Source: Frateuria_A sp035695185 (lineage in GTDB: Bacteria; Pseudomonadota; Gammaproteobacteria; Xanthomonadales; Rhodanobacteraceae). From it: a DNA stretch of 64,000 bases. The position numbers and the translations under genes are program-made. Below the pieces are notes generated by a model, which was not told the origin of the DNA, did no database searches, and saw nothing but the letters and a program-made list of their open reading frames with translations. Below, piece by piece: positions 15,587 to 23,798 of this stretch (position 1 is its first letter; each line of letters begins with the position of its first letter). The stretch lies in NCBI RefSeq assembly GCF_035695185.1, contig NZ_DASSES010000219.1, forward strand, positions 9,343 through 73,342. Direction: 5' to 3'.

Positions 15587-15686
15587 TCTCCCTCCCCTGC
15601 TTGCAGGGGAGGGCCGGGGAGGGGTTTGCTCTGATCCCGACCAGAGCCCCCACCCAATCTCCCCCTGCCTGGCAGGGGGAGGAGTG
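15587..15686. repeat. GC-rich palindromic repeat, inverted pair (type B)
   Basis: A forward copy at 15587-15626 (arms CTCCCCTGC and GCAGGGGAG) and a reverse copy at 15648-15686 (arms CTCCCCCTGCC and GGCAGGGGGAG) fill the spacer between ribE and ribB. Each would form a stable hairpin in the rib transcript. Confidence 0.75.
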
Positions 15687-15691
15687 GAAGG

Positions 15692-16333
15692 TCAGGCGAA
15701 GCCGTGCTGCTTGAGGAAGGCCTCGTCCAGCCGGGGCGCCTGGCCGCTGCCGATCAGCCGTTCGACGTAGCGCGCGATCACGTCCACCTCGATGTTCACC
15801 GCATCGCCCGGTCGGCGGGCGTGGAACGCGGTGTGCTCGACCGTGTGCGGGATCAGGTTCACGCCAAAGCGCGTGCCGGCCACCTCGTTGACCGTGAGGC
15901 TGGTGCCGTCGATGCAGATCGAGCCCTTGGCGGCGATGTAGCGCGCAAGGGCTTCCGGCACCTCGAAGGTCCAGCGCTGCGAGCGCGCATCGGGCGTCAC
16001 CGCGACCACCTTGCCGACGCCGTCGACGTGGCCGGACACCAGGTGCCCGCCCAGCCGGTCGGCCAGGCGTAGCGCCTTTTCCAGATTCACCGGATCGCCG
16101 GCCTTGAGCTGGCCCAGCGTGGTCAGTGACAGCGTCTCGTTGGAGACATCGGCGGCGAAGCCGCGCTCGCCAAGCACGATGGCGGTGAGGCACACGCCGG
16201 ACACGGCGATCGAATCGCCCAGCTGTACGTCGGCCAGGTCGAGGTTCGCGGTGTCGACGTGCAGGCGCACGTCGCCGCCGCGCGGTTCGAGCCGCGCGAT
16301 GGAGCCCACGGTCTGGATGATGCCGGTGAACAT
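15692..16333 (-). CDS. ribE: Riboflavin synthase, alpha subunit
   Basis: A 213-residue trimeric enzyme that dismutates two dimethylribityllumazine molecules into riboflavin and the RibH substrate. It begins MFTGIIQTVG, the invariant family start, and consists of two homologous barrels (about 1-97 and 98-190). Family motifs include GDSIAVSGVCLTA in the first barrel, HLVSGHVDGVG at the junction and KGSICIDGTSLTVNEV in the second. The ATG at 16333 is preceded by GGGAGGTG, which lies inside a hairpin. It is the first gene below the FMN riboswitch. Confidence 0.96.
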   Translation of the reverse strand: MFTGIIQTVGSIARLEPRGGDVRLHVDTANLDLADVQLGDSIAVSGVCLTAIVLGERGFAADVSNETLSLTTLGQLKAGDPVNLEKALRLADRLGGHLVSGHVDGVGKVVAVTPDARSQRWTFEVPEALARYIAAKGSICIDGTSLTVNEVAGTRFGVNLIPHTVEHTAFHARRPGDAVNIEVDVIARYVERLIGSGQAPRLDEAFLKQHGFA

Positions 16334-16340
16334 CAGCGCA

Positions 16341-16355
16341 CCTCCCGGCGGGAGG
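16341..16355 (-). promoter_or_regulatory. Hairpin enclosing the ribE ribosome-binding site
   Basis: In the RNA the arms CCTCCC and GGGAGG pair around a 3-base loop, eight bases before the ribE ATG, and the 3' arm is the Shine-Dalgarno sequence itself. This looks like the translation-blocking part of the riboswitch. A second hairpin upstream (16391-16419, arms CGTTCTC and GAGAACG) could take part in the switch. Confidence 0.5.
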
Positions 16356-16465
16356 CCGCGCGCATTGGAAAAGCAGGATGGGACATGAAACGTTCTCCGC
16401 AAGGATGCAAGCGAGAACGCCCCAAGGCATGAGGCCGACGCGCGGCGCGGGGCCACGCATGCGAC

Positions 16466-16628
16466 CGTCTTCTTTCATCCGGACTGTGAGGATGCCGTTT
16501 CGCATCCAACCGTCGGCTCCGGCATCAGACCGGATCTGCTGACCTCCCGCCGGGAAGCGGAAGCGCTCGCGGGCTCGTTCCTTGCGGAACCTACCGCCGG
16601 TGGGGAATTTCGCCCCGCCCTGAAGACG
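16466..16628 (-). promoter_or_regulatory. FMN riboswitch (RFN element)
   Basis: The leader carries the conserved FMN-sensing core. Closing stem P1 pairs CGTCTTC (16622-16628) with GAAGACG (16466-16472). Inside it, in RNA order, are AGGGCGGGGCGAAATTCCCC, ACCGGCGGTA, AGCCCGCGAGCG, GGTCAGCAGATCCGGT, GCCGGAGCCGACGGT and AGTCCGGATGAAAG, all standard RFN boxes. When FMN binds, expression of ribE and the genes below it should fall. About 130 bases separate it from ribE, where the ribosome site is folded into a hairpin. Confidence 0.96.
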
Positions 16629-16655
16629 TCGATTGCCGGGAGACCCGGCCGCGCA

Positions 16656-16664
16656 AGTCTAGCA
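16656..16664 (-). promoter_or_regulatory. Candidate extended -10 promoter for the riboswitch transcript
   Basis: The minus strand reads TGC followed by TAGACT, an extended -10 element. It would start transcription near 16649, about 20 bases before P1 of the riboswitch. No good -35 box is seen; it would fall within the end of the LysR gene. It is supported mainly by position. Confidence 0.35.
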
Positions 16665-17588
16665 TCACGCGCCGGCCCGGGCCTCGGCCAGCGCTTCGGC
16701 CAGGTGGTCGATCAGGCGTCGCACCGCCGGCGTACGATCCGCCCCCGGCAGCCACAACAGATGAATCGGCATGGCGGGCAGCTGCCACTCGGCCAGCACC
16801 TCCACCAGCTGCCCCGCGGCCACCAGCGCGTCGGCCATGTAGTCGCCCTGCAGGCCAATGCCAACGCCGGCCAGCACGGCGTCGCGGATGGCCTGGGCAT
16901 CGTTGCAGCTCAGCACCGGGTCGATCCGCACCGAACGCCGGCGGCGGCCCTGGCCGAACGGCCACAGTGTGCCGGTACGGTAGCCGCTGAAGGCGATGCA
17001 GCGGTGCGCGCGCAGGTCCGCCGGATCGCGCAGTGCCGGGGCCGAGGCGAGGTAGTCGGGCGTTGCGCAGGGAAAGATGCGCATCGTGCCGACGCGGCGC
17101 GCGACCAGCTGGGCGTCCGCGAGCCGGCCCACGCGGATGGCCAGGTCCACCCGGCCCGCCACCATGTCCACGTAGCCGTCGTCGTAGACCGCCTCGATGC
17201 GCACGCCGGGATGCGCGCGCATGAAGCTGGCCAGCAGCGGCGCGACCCGGTAGCGGCCGTAATTGGAGGGCAGGTGCACGCAGAGCCGTCCGGCGAGCGC
17301 GCCGTCGGCAGGCCGCAGGTCCGTGGCCATATCGACCATCGCCGCTTCCATGCGCTGCCATTGGGCCAGCAGCAGCTCGCCCCGCGCGGTCAGCGCCATG
17401 CGCCGCGTGGTGCGCAGGAACAGGCGCTGCCCGACCGCCTCTTCCAGCGCCGCGATGCGCCGGCTGAGCACCGAGGGCGTGCAGCCGACCTCGTGTGCGG
17501 CGCGGGAGAAATTGAGCCGCCGCGCGGCGGCCGCGAAGGCCCGCAGCTCGCGCAACCGGGCCGGCGAGAGTTCGAACGATTGATTCAT
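16665..17588 (-). CDS. LysR-family transcriptional regulator
   Basis: A 307-residue DNA-binding regulator. The N-terminal winged helix-turn-helix (about residues 10-70) includes LNFSRAAHEVGCTPSVLSRR and FLRTTRRMALTARGE, and the rest is the periplasmic-binding-protein-like effector domain. The ATG at 17588 (MNQSFELSPARL) is the family start. It is transcribed away from the oxidoreductase gene at 17679 across a 90-base gap, so that gene and the hydrolase behind it are the likely targets. Its 3' end abuts the FMN riboswitch leader. Confidence 0.93.
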   Translation of the reverse strand: MNQSFELSPARLRELRAFAAAARRLNFSRAAHEVGCTPSVLSRRIAALEEAVGQRLFLRTTRRMALTARGELLLAQWQRMEAAMVDMATDLRPADGALAGRLCVHLPSNYGRYRVAPLLASFMRAHPGVRIEAVYDDGYVDMVAGRVDLAIRVGRLADAQLVARRVGTMRIFPCATPDYLASAPALRDPADLRAHRCIAFSGYRTGTLWPFGQGRRRRSVRIDPVLSCNDAQAIRDAVLAGVGIGLQGDYMADALVAAGQLVEVLAEWQLPAMPIHLLWLPGADRTPAVRRLIDHLAEALAEARAGA

Positions 17589-17678
17589 AGGGTGAATAGA
17601 AGTTCGTCCATTCGTGTGGATTATCACCATCGCGCGGTGGCCCGACCATAGCTGCCACCTCTCCCACGGAGCCACGCC

Positions 17679-18689
17679 ATGCGTGCCATCGAGCTTTCCG
17701 CCTACGATCTGGACCACCTGCAGCAGGTCGACCTCCCCGCCCCGCGCCCCGGCCCGGGCGAAGTGCTGGTCCGCATGGAGGCGGCCTCGCTCAACTTCCG
17801 CGACTACATGCTGGTCAGCGGACAGCTGTATCGCGGTGTGCAGCTGCCGATCGTGCCGGTGTCCGACGGCGCCGGCACGGTGCTGGAGGTCGGCGAGGCG
17901 GTGACCCGCTTCAAGCCGGGCGACCGCGTCACCACGTTCTACAAGTCGCGCTGGATCGCCGGCGCCATGCGGCCGGAATGGGAGGGCGCGGAAATCGGCG
18001 CCCCGTATCCGGGCGTGATGCGCGAGCTGGCCTGCTTCGACCAGTATTCGCTGGCGCGCGCACCGGACCACCTGGACAGCCTGCAGGCGGCCACGCTGCC
18101 GATCGCCGCACTCACCGCCTGGCAGGCGCTGGAGGAGGCCCGCATCACCACCGGCCAGACCGTGCTGCTGCTCGGCACGGGCGGCGTATCGCTGTTCGCG
18201 TTGCAATTCGCGAAACTGCGCGGCGCGCGGGCGATCGTGCTGTCGTCCAGCGACGACAAGCTGGCGCGCGCCAAGGCGCTGGGCGCCGATATCGGCATCA
18301 ACTATTCGACGCACCCGCAGTGGGGCGCGCTGATTCGCGAGGCGACCGGCGGCACGGGCGTGGATGCGGTGATCGAGACGATCGGCGCGGCCACCCTGGC
18401 GCAATCGCTGGAGGCCGTACGCATGCACGGCTTCATCGCCGTGCTCGGCTGGATCGGCGGGATGGACGCGACACTGCCCGTGTCCCAGGTGGTGCTCAAG
18501 CGCGTGCGCGTGCAGGGCATCTCGGTCGCGCCGCTGGAGGCGCACGAGCGGATGGTCGCGGCGATCGAAGCCACCCGGCTGGAGCCGGTGATCGATCGCG
18601 TCTTCGGCTTCGCGCAGCTGCGCGAGGCGTTCGAGCATCTGGCCGCGGGTCGCCATTTCGGCAAGCTCGCGATCGATTTCGCCCGCTGA
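17679..18689 (+). CDS. Zinc-independent medium-chain alcohol dehydrogenase / quinone oxidoreductase family
   Basis: A 336-residue MDR-superfamily oxidoreductase. The N-terminal GroES-like domain carries SLNFRDYMLVSGQL and PVSDGAGTVLEVGE. A Rossmann domain (about 150-290) binds NAD(P) through LLLGTGGVSLFALQFAK and ALGADIGINYSTHPQW. The catalytic-zinc cysteine and structural four-cysteine loop of classical alcohol dehydrogenases are missing, placing it in the quinone reductase-like group. It is divergent from the LysR gene and 12 bases upstream of the metallo-beta-lactamase-fold gene, so the three probably form one regulated unit. The substrate is unknown. Confidence 0.9.
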   Translation: MRAIELSAYDLDHLQQVDLPAPRPGPGEVLVRMEAASLNFRDYMLVSGQLYRGVQLPIVPVSDGAGTVLEVGEAVTRFKPGDRVTTFYKSRWIAGAMRPEWEGAEIGAPYPGVMRELACFDQYSLARAPDHLDSLQAATLPIAALTAWQALEEARITTGQTVLLLGTGGVSLFALQFAKLRGARAIVLSSSDDKLARAKALGADIGINYSTHPQWGALIREATGGTGVDAVIETIGAATLAQSLEAVRMHGFIAVLGWIGGMDATLPVSQVVLKRVRVQGISVAPLEAHERMVAAIEATRLEPVIDRVFGFAQLREAFEHLAAGRHFGKLAIDFAR

Positions 18690-18701
18690 GGACGCGCCGC
18701 C

Positions 18702-19565
18702 ATGCGAAATCCATCTGTCCTGCGCCGCGTCGCGCGCGGCTTGCTGCCGACGCTGCTGCTGGCCCTCGCCACGCTCGCGCGCGCTGGCGATGCCGCGCCG
18801 GAGATCCGCCTGTACGTCCTCGACTGCGGCCATCTCACGCTGACCGACCTGCGCATGTTCGACGACAGCGGGGCCTCGGACGGCAAGTCGGGCGCGATGG
18901 CGGTGCCCTGCTTCCTGATCCGCCACCCGAAAGGCGACCTGCTGTGGGATACCGGCCTGGGCGACGCCATCGCCGCCAGCCCGCAGGGCAAGGAACTCTC
19001 GCCGGGCATCCGCGCCACCGTGCCGCACCGGCTGGTCGACCAGCTCCGGCAGTTGGGCCTGGCCCCTGCGGACATCGACTTCCTCGCGTTCTCGCACTGG
19101 CACGAGGACCACACCGGCAACGCCAACCTGTTCGGCCACGCCACCTGGATCCTGCAGCGCAGGGAGCTGGCCGCCGCCACCGGCCGCGCGCCCCCGCCGT
19201 TCGAGAGCCTGGCCCCCGTCAGCGCCTGGAAGACGGCACGCAAGCGCATCATCGACGGTGACATGAATGTCTTTGGAGACGGCAGCGTGCGCATCCTGCT
19301 GATGCCCGGCCATACGCCCGGCCACCAGGTGCTGGAGTTGCGCCTGCCGCATGCCGGCACCGTGCTGCTGGCGGGCGACCTCTATCACAGCCGGGCCAAC
19401 CGCCGGTTCCGCCGCGTCCCGCGCATCAACGTGGACCGCGCGCAGACGCTGGCCTCCATGCGGCGCTTCGAGGCCATCGCGGCGCGCACCCACGCCAGGG
19501 TGGTGATTCCGCACGATCCGCGCGACGTGGCGGCGCTACCGCGCTTTCCCGCCTACCTGCACTGA
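18702..19565 (+). CDS. Exported metallo-beta-lactamase-fold hydrolase (lactonase-like)
   Basis: A 287-residue protein with a Sec signal peptide (basic MRNPSVLRRVARG, hydrophobic core, cleavage probably after LARA near residue 28). The metal-binding motif is FSHWHEDHTGN (HxHxDH), followed by the His in MPGHTPGHQ and the Asp in LAGDLYHSR. This order fits the N-acyl-homoserine lactonase-like branch of the superfamily, but the family also contains many other esterases and lactonases. It follows the oxidoreductase gene by 12 bases. It converges with ribD, 28 bases away. Confidence 0.85.
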   Translation: MRNPSVLRRVARGLLPTLLLALATLARAGDAAPEIRLYVLDCGHLTLTDLRMFDDSGASDGKSGAMAVPCFLIRHPKGDLLWDTGLGDAIAASPQGKELSPGIRATVPHRLVDQLRQLGLAPADIDFLAFSHWHEDHTGNANLFGHATWILQRRELAAATGRAPPPFESLAPVSAWKTARKRIIDGDMNVFGDGSVRILLMPGHTPGHQVLELRLPHAGTVLLAGDLYHSRANRRFRRVPRINVDRAQTLASMRRFEAIAARTHARVVIPHDPRDVAALPRFPAYLH

Positions 19566-19593
19566 TCCGGCCTGCCGCGGTGGCAGCCGCCGG

Positions 19594-20754
19594 TCAGGCC
19601 GCCGGCCGCAGCTGCAGGCGCAAATCCTGCCCCACCATCCGCTGGTCCAGCACGCGCAGATTCCAGCGCTCGGCCATCGATGCCAGCGGTGGCAACTGCA
19701 GCAGCGGCCGCGCCGTGCCGCCGAGCAGCACCGGTGCGACGTACAGCAACAGCTCGTCCGCCAGGCCCTCGGCGAACAGGGCGCCACAAAGCGTGGGGCC
19801 GGCCTCGACGTGCAGCTCGTTGATCTCGCGCCGGGCCAGCTCGGCCAGGGCGAGGTGCAGGTCCAGGCGCCCGTCCCGTTCCGGGACCGTGGCGCGCTCG
19901 CACGCCGCCAGGTGCGCCGGCACGGTCGCGGCGGGTGCATGGAGGAGCAGGGTCGGCGCCGAGGCGTCGAGCACGTGGCTGCCGGCGGGCGTACGCAACT
20001 GCCGGTCAAGGATGACCCGCAGCGGTGCCCGCGGGCGCACGGACCCGCCGTCCCCTTCGCCGGGGCCGGCGCGGCCGTCGGCGTCTTCCCGTGCCGGCAG
20101 GCGTGCCGTCAGGCGGGGATCGTCGGCGAGCACGGTGCCGCTGCCGGTGAGGATGGCCGAGCTGCGTGCGCGCCAGTACTGCACGTCGGCCCGCGCGGCC
20201 TCGCCGGTGATCCACTTCGACTCGCCATGGGCCAGCGCGGTGCGTCCGTCGATGCTCATCGCCAGCTTCACCCGGACCCAAGGGCGGCCGCGCTCGATGC
20301 GGCTGAAGAAGCCGATGTTGAGTTCCCGCGCGGGCTCGCGCAGCAGCCCGTCCTGCACCGCGATGCCGGCCGCGCGCAGCCGCTCGATACCCTGTCCCGC
20401 CACCTGCGGAAACGGGTCCTCCGCCGCGATCACCACGCGCGCGACACCGGCGGCGACCAGCGCATCGGCGCACGGCGGCGTGCGGCCGTGATGGGCGCAG
20501 GGCTCCAGAGTCACGTAGGCGGTGGCGCCCCGGGCCGCCGACCCCGCCTCGCGCAGCGCGAACACCTCCGCGTGCGGTTCGCCCGCGCGCCGGTGCCAGC
20601 CGCTGCCGACCACCCGCTCACCGTGCGCGATCACGCAACCCACGCGCGGGTTCGGCTGGGTGGAATGGAGCCCGCGTTCGGCCAGGCGCAGGGCATGCGC
20701 CATGTGCAGGTGGTCGATGCTGGAGAACGCGTCGGTCATGCCCGGAGTGTCCAT
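19594..20754 (-). CDS. ribD: Bifunctional diaminohydroxyphosphoribosylaminopyrimidine deaminase / 5-amino-6-(5-phosphoribosylamino)uracil reductase
   Basis: A 386-residue cytoplasmic enzyme for the second and third riboflavin steps. The N-terminal deaminase (about 15-160) has the zinc motifs PHAEVFALREAG and PCAHHGRTPPC, and the substrate motif TQPNPRVGCVIA. The C-terminal reductase (about 165-380) has KLAMSIDGRTALAHGESKWI and EAGPTLCGALFAEGL. An alternative ATG five codons in (20739) is also possible; neither has a strong ribosome site. It is the last gene of glyA-nrdR-ribD and lies upstream of, not under, the FMN riboswitch, separated from ribE by the LysR cassette. Confidence 0.95.
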   Translation of the reverse strand: MDTPGMTDAFSSIDHLHMAHALRLAERGLHSTQPNPRVGCVIAHGERVVGSGWHRRAGEPHAEVFALREAGSAARGATAYVTLEPCAHHGRTPPCADALVAAGVARVVIAAEDPFPQVAGQGIERLRAAGIAVQDGLLREPARELNIGFFSRIERGRPWVRVKLAMSIDGRTALAHGESKWITGEAARADVQYWRARSSAILTGSGTVLADDPRLTARLPAREDADGRAGPGEGDGGSVRPRAPLRVILDRQLRTPAGSHVLDASAPTLLLHAPAATVPAHLAACERATVPERDGRLDLHLALAELARREINELHVEAGPTLCGALFAEGLADELLLYVAPVLLGGTARPLLQLPPLASMAERWNLRVLDQRMVGQDLRLQLRPAA

Positions 20755-20805
20755 GGCGGAAGGGTCGCCGGGAGGGCACAGTCCACCGGCGCGAAGGGCC
20801 CGCGA

Positions 20806-21318
20806 TTATTTGCCGGGCCGTTTGCTGCCGCCCAGCAGCGGCAGTTGCAGCCCATCCAGGCCCGGCAGGTCCCGCTCGAGCTTTTCGATCTCCTCGCGGA
20901 AGGCCTGCACGTCCTCGAACTTGCGGTAGACCGAGGCGAAACGCACATACGCCACCTGGTCGAGCTTCTTCAGCTCGCGCATCACCAGTTCGCCGACCTG
21001 GCGCGAGGGCACTTCGCGCTCGCCGCTGCGGCGCAGGTCGTTGACGATTTCGCGCACGGCCTGGTCGACGTCGTGGCTGGCGACCGGCCGCTTCTGCAGC
21101 GCCCGCTCGAAGCTCGTTCGCAGCTTGCGCTCGTCGAACGCCTCGCGCCGCTGGCCGCTCTTGACGATCGCCGGCAGCTTGAGCTCCGCCGTCTCGAACG
21201 TGTTGAAGCGCTCGCCGCACTGCGGGCACTCGCGACGACGGCGCACGGTGGCGCCGTCCTCGGTCAGCCGCGAATCGATCACGCGGGTGTCTTCGTGCTG
21301 GCAGAAAGGGCAATGCAT
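20806..21318 (-). CDS. nrdR: Transcriptional repressor NrdR
   Basis: A 170-residue regulator of ribonucleotide reductase genes that senses ATP and dATP. The N-terminal zinc ribbon has Cys pairs MHCPFC and CPQCGERF, with the DNA-binding RRRRECPQC segment between them, and an ATP-cone domain (about 49-139) follows. The C-terminal tail is slightly longer than usual. It lies 10 bases after glyA and 51 before ribD, a common gammaproteobacterial order. No NrdR box was recognised in this window. Confidence 0.96.
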   Translation of the reverse strand: MHCPFCQHEDTRVIDSRLTEDGATVRRRRECPQCGERFNTFETAELKLPAIVKSGQRREAFDERKLRTSFERALQKRPVASHDVDQAVREIVNDLRRSGEREVPSRQVGELVMRELKKLDQVAYVRFASVYRKFEDVQAFREEIEKLERDLPGLDGLQLPLLGGSKRPGK

Positions 21319-21328
21319 CCGGGAACGA

Positions 21329-22582
21329 TCAGCCGTAGACCGGGAACTTCCTGCACTGCGCCTCGACCTTCTCGCGCACCCTGGCGATCACCGCCTCGTC
21401 GCCCGGCGCGTCGAGCACGTCGCACAGCCAGTTGGCCAGCTCCACGCAGTCGGCTTCCTTGTAGCCGCGGGTGGTCACGGCCGGGGTGCCCACGCGCAGG
21501 CCCGAGGTGACGAAGGGCTTCTGCGGGTCGTTCGGCACGGCGTTCTTGTTGACCGTGATGTGCGCCTTGCCCAGTGCGGCCTCCGCGTCCTTGCCGGTGA
21601 CGCCCTTGCCGATCATGTCGACCAGCATCAGGTGGTTCTCGGTGCCGCCCGACACGATCTTGTAGCCGCGCTCGATGATGGTCTTCGCCATCGCCTGCGC
21701 GTTCTTGACCACCTGCGCCTGGTAGGTCTTGAAGCCCGGCTCCAGCGCCTCCTTGAACGCCACCGCCTTGGCGGCGATCACGTGCATCAGCGGGCCGCCC
21801 TGGATGCCCGGGAAGACGATCGACTGCAGCTTCTTCTCGATTTCCTCGCCCGGATCCTTGGCCACGATGATGCCGCCGCGCGGGCCGCGCAGGGTCTTGT
21901 GGGTGGTCGAGGTGACCACGTGCGCGTGCGGCAGCGGGTTCGGATACACGCCGGCGGCGACCAGGCCAGCCACGTGGGCCATGTCGACGAAGAAGATCGC
22001 GCCGACCGAATCGGCGATCTCGCGCATGCGCTTCCAGTCGACCACCTGCGAGTAGGCCGAGAAACCGCCGACCAGCATCTTCGGCTTGTGCTCGCTGGCC
22101 AGGCGCTGGACTTCGTCGTAGTCGATCAGGCCCTTGTCATCCACGCCGTACTGCACGGCATTGAACAGCTTGCCGGAGATGTTGACCTTGGCGCCGTGGG
22201 TCAGGTGGCCGCCGTGGGCGAGCGACATGCCCAGGATGGTGTCGCCGGGCGAGAGCAGCGCCAGGTACACCGCCTGGTTGGCCTGCGAACCCGAATGCGG
22301 CTGCACGTTGGCGTAGGTGGCGCCGAACAGCTGCTTGACGCGCTCGATGGCCAGGCGCTCGGCCACGTCCACGTACTCACAGCCACCGTAGTAGCGCTTG
22401 CCCGGGTAGCCCTCGGCGTACTTGTTGGTCAGCACCGAGCCCTGCGCCTCCATCACGCGCGGGCTGGCGTAGTTCTCCGAGGCGATCAGCTCGACGTGGT
22501 CCTCCTGGCGGCGCGCTTCGTCGGCGATGGCCTTGGCCAGCTCGGGGTCGAAGCCTTCGATCGTGCAATCCTTCGGGAACAT
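21329..22582 (-). CDS. glyA: Serine hydroxymethyltransferase
   Basis: A 417-residue PLP enzyme that converts serine and tetrahydrofolate into glycine and methylene-tetrahydrofolate, the main source of one-carbon units. The cofactor lysine is in VVTSTTHKTLRGPRGG. Other family motifs are LIASENYASPRVMEAQGS, YAEGYPGKRYYGGCE and VQPHSGSQANQA. The ATG at 22582 (MFPKDCTIEGFD) gives exactly the usual length; the track upstream is leader sequence. It heads the glyA-nrdR-ribD operon. Confidence 0.97.
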   Translation of the reverse strand: MFPKDCTIEGFDPELAKAIADEARRQEDHVELIASENYASPRVMEAQGSVLTNKYAEGYPGKRYYGGCEYVDVAERLAIERVKQLFGATYANVQPHSGSQANQAVYLALLSPGDTILGMSLAHGGHLTHGAKVNISGKLFNAVQYGVDDKGLIDYDEVQRLASEHKPKMLVGGFSAYSQVVDWKRMREIADSVGAIFFVDMAHVAGLVAAGVYPNPLPHAHVVTSTTHKTLRGPRGGIIVAKDPGEEIEKKLQSIVFPGIQGGPLMHVIAAKAVAFKEALEPGFKTYQAQVVKNAQAMAKTIIERGYKIVSGGTENHLMLVDMIGKGVTGKDAEAALGKAHITVNKNAVPNDPQKPFVTSGLRVGTPAVTTRGYKEADCVELANWLCDVLDAPGDEAVIARVREKVEAQCRKFPVYG

Positions 22583-22672
22583 GCGTCGCCTCGGTGTCGG
22601 GTGCGGGGATGAGCCGAAAAGTGTAGCCCTCGTGGGCATTCACAGCCACCGCGGCCACTTGCGCGCAGATCA

Positions 22673-22693
22673 CGTACACCGTACCGTACACCG
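22673..22693. promoter_or_regulatory. Direct repeat upstream of the hydrolase-TetR operon
   Basis: CGTACACCG occurs at 22673-22681 and again at 22685-22693, a 12-base period, ending 24 bases before the hydrolase start. Its place between glyA and a gene pair ending in a TetR regulator suggests an operator. TetR sites are usually palindromic, so this is tentative. Confidence 0.35.
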
Positions 22694-22717
22694 CACGCAA
22701 CCCAAGGACCGATCCCC

Positions 22718-23797
22718 ATGACACCTGCCTTCCGCGCCCGCCTTGCGCGCCCGCTCGCCTGCGGCCGTCGCCTCCGGCCTCTGCTGGCCGCCGCGCTGCT
22801 GCTGATTCCGCTGGCTTTGGCCGCGGCACCCGCCGCGGGCGTGGGCATCCGCCCGATCTCGTTCCCCGACCCGGTCAACCACGGCCACACGCCGGGTTTC
22901 GTGTTCTATCCCTCGACCGCATCGACGCACGGCACCACGGCCATCGGCCCCTATGACGTCGCGGCGACGCCGGGCGCCCCGGTCGCTGCCGGCCACTGGC
23001 CGCTGGTCGTGATCTCGCACGGCCACGGCGGCTCGGACCTGGGCCACCACGACCTGGCCAGCTACCTCGCCCGGCATGGCTTCGTCGTGGCCACCTTCGA
23101 GCAACCCAAGGACAACTTCCACGACATGAGCGGCACCGGCCATGCGACCGTGCTGGGAGGGCGCGCCATCGAGGTGCACGCGGTCATCAGTGCGCTGCTT
23201 GCCGACCCGCAGTGGAAGTCGCGGATCGATCCGGCACGTATCGGCGTGAGCGGGTTTTCGGCCGGCGGCTACGCCAGCCTGCTGGTGGTCGGGGCCAAGC
23301 CACGGTTCGATCGCTTCCTGACCTATTGCCAGCGCCACCCGGACGACGTCGACACCTGCGAAGCGGCGCAGAAGCTTTCGGCGCAGGCGGCTGCCAGCTA
23401 CCTCGCCGACCTGCAGCGGCACTTCACGCGCTGGGGGCCCACCGCCGACCCGCGCGTGAAGGCCGCTTTCGTGATGGCACCGCTGGCGCTCGTGTTCGAC
23501 GCGGGCGGCGCCGCGGCGATCGATCGCCCGATCGATCTCTGGTATGCCGAAAACGACCACGTGCTGCTGCCCTCGGCGAACGCGCTGCACCTGCGTGCAC
23601 TGGCCCGGACCGTCGTACGCACGCACACCGTGCCGAAGGCCGACCACTGGGTCTTCCTGGCGCCCTGCTCCGCGGCACTGGCGAAGGACGCCGGCCCGAT
23701 CTGCAGCGACCCGCCGGGTGTGGATCGCGCCCAGGTCCATGCGCGCATCCTCGCGGACGCGCTGGCGTTCTTCCGCAAGACCCTCCACGTGCGCTGA
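22718..23797 (+). CDS. Exported alpha/beta-hydrolase (dienelactone hydrolase/PAF-acetylhydrolase-like)
   Basis: A 359-residue protein with a long N-terminal signal sequence (arginine-rich start, hydrophobic core about 21-38, possible cleavage after AAAPAAG). The nucleophile elbow is IGVSGFSAGGYASL (Ser near residue 180), the oxyanion region is VVISHGHGGSD, and late acidic and His residues are in WYAENDHVL and KADHWVFLAPC. It resembles predicted dienelactone hydrolases; the natural ester is unknown. AAGGA precedes the ATG. The TetR gene begins one base after its stop codon, so the two are co-transcribed. Confidence 0.85.
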   Translation: MTPAFRARLARPLACGRRLRPLLAAALLLIPLALAAAPAAGVGIRPISFPDPVNHGHTPGFVFYPSTASTHGTTAIGPYDVAATPGAPVAAGHWPLVVISHGHGGSDLGHHDLASYLARHGFVVATFEQPKDNFHDMSGTGHATVLGGRAIEVHAVISALLADPQWKSRIDPARIGVSGFSAGGYASLLVVGAKPRFDRFLTYCQRHPDDVDTCEAAQKLSAQAAASYLADLQRHFTRWGPTADPRVKAAFVMAPLALVFDAGGAAAIDRPIDLWYAENDHVLLPSANALHLRALARTVVRTHTVPKADHWVFLAPCSAALAKDAGPICSDPPGVDRAQVHARILADALAFFRKTLHVR

Positions 23798-23798
23798 C

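Noticed and set aside
17589..19514. A 642-codon upstream extension of the LysR frame
   Set aside because: It runs antisense through two real genes; LysR proteins start at the ATG at 17588.
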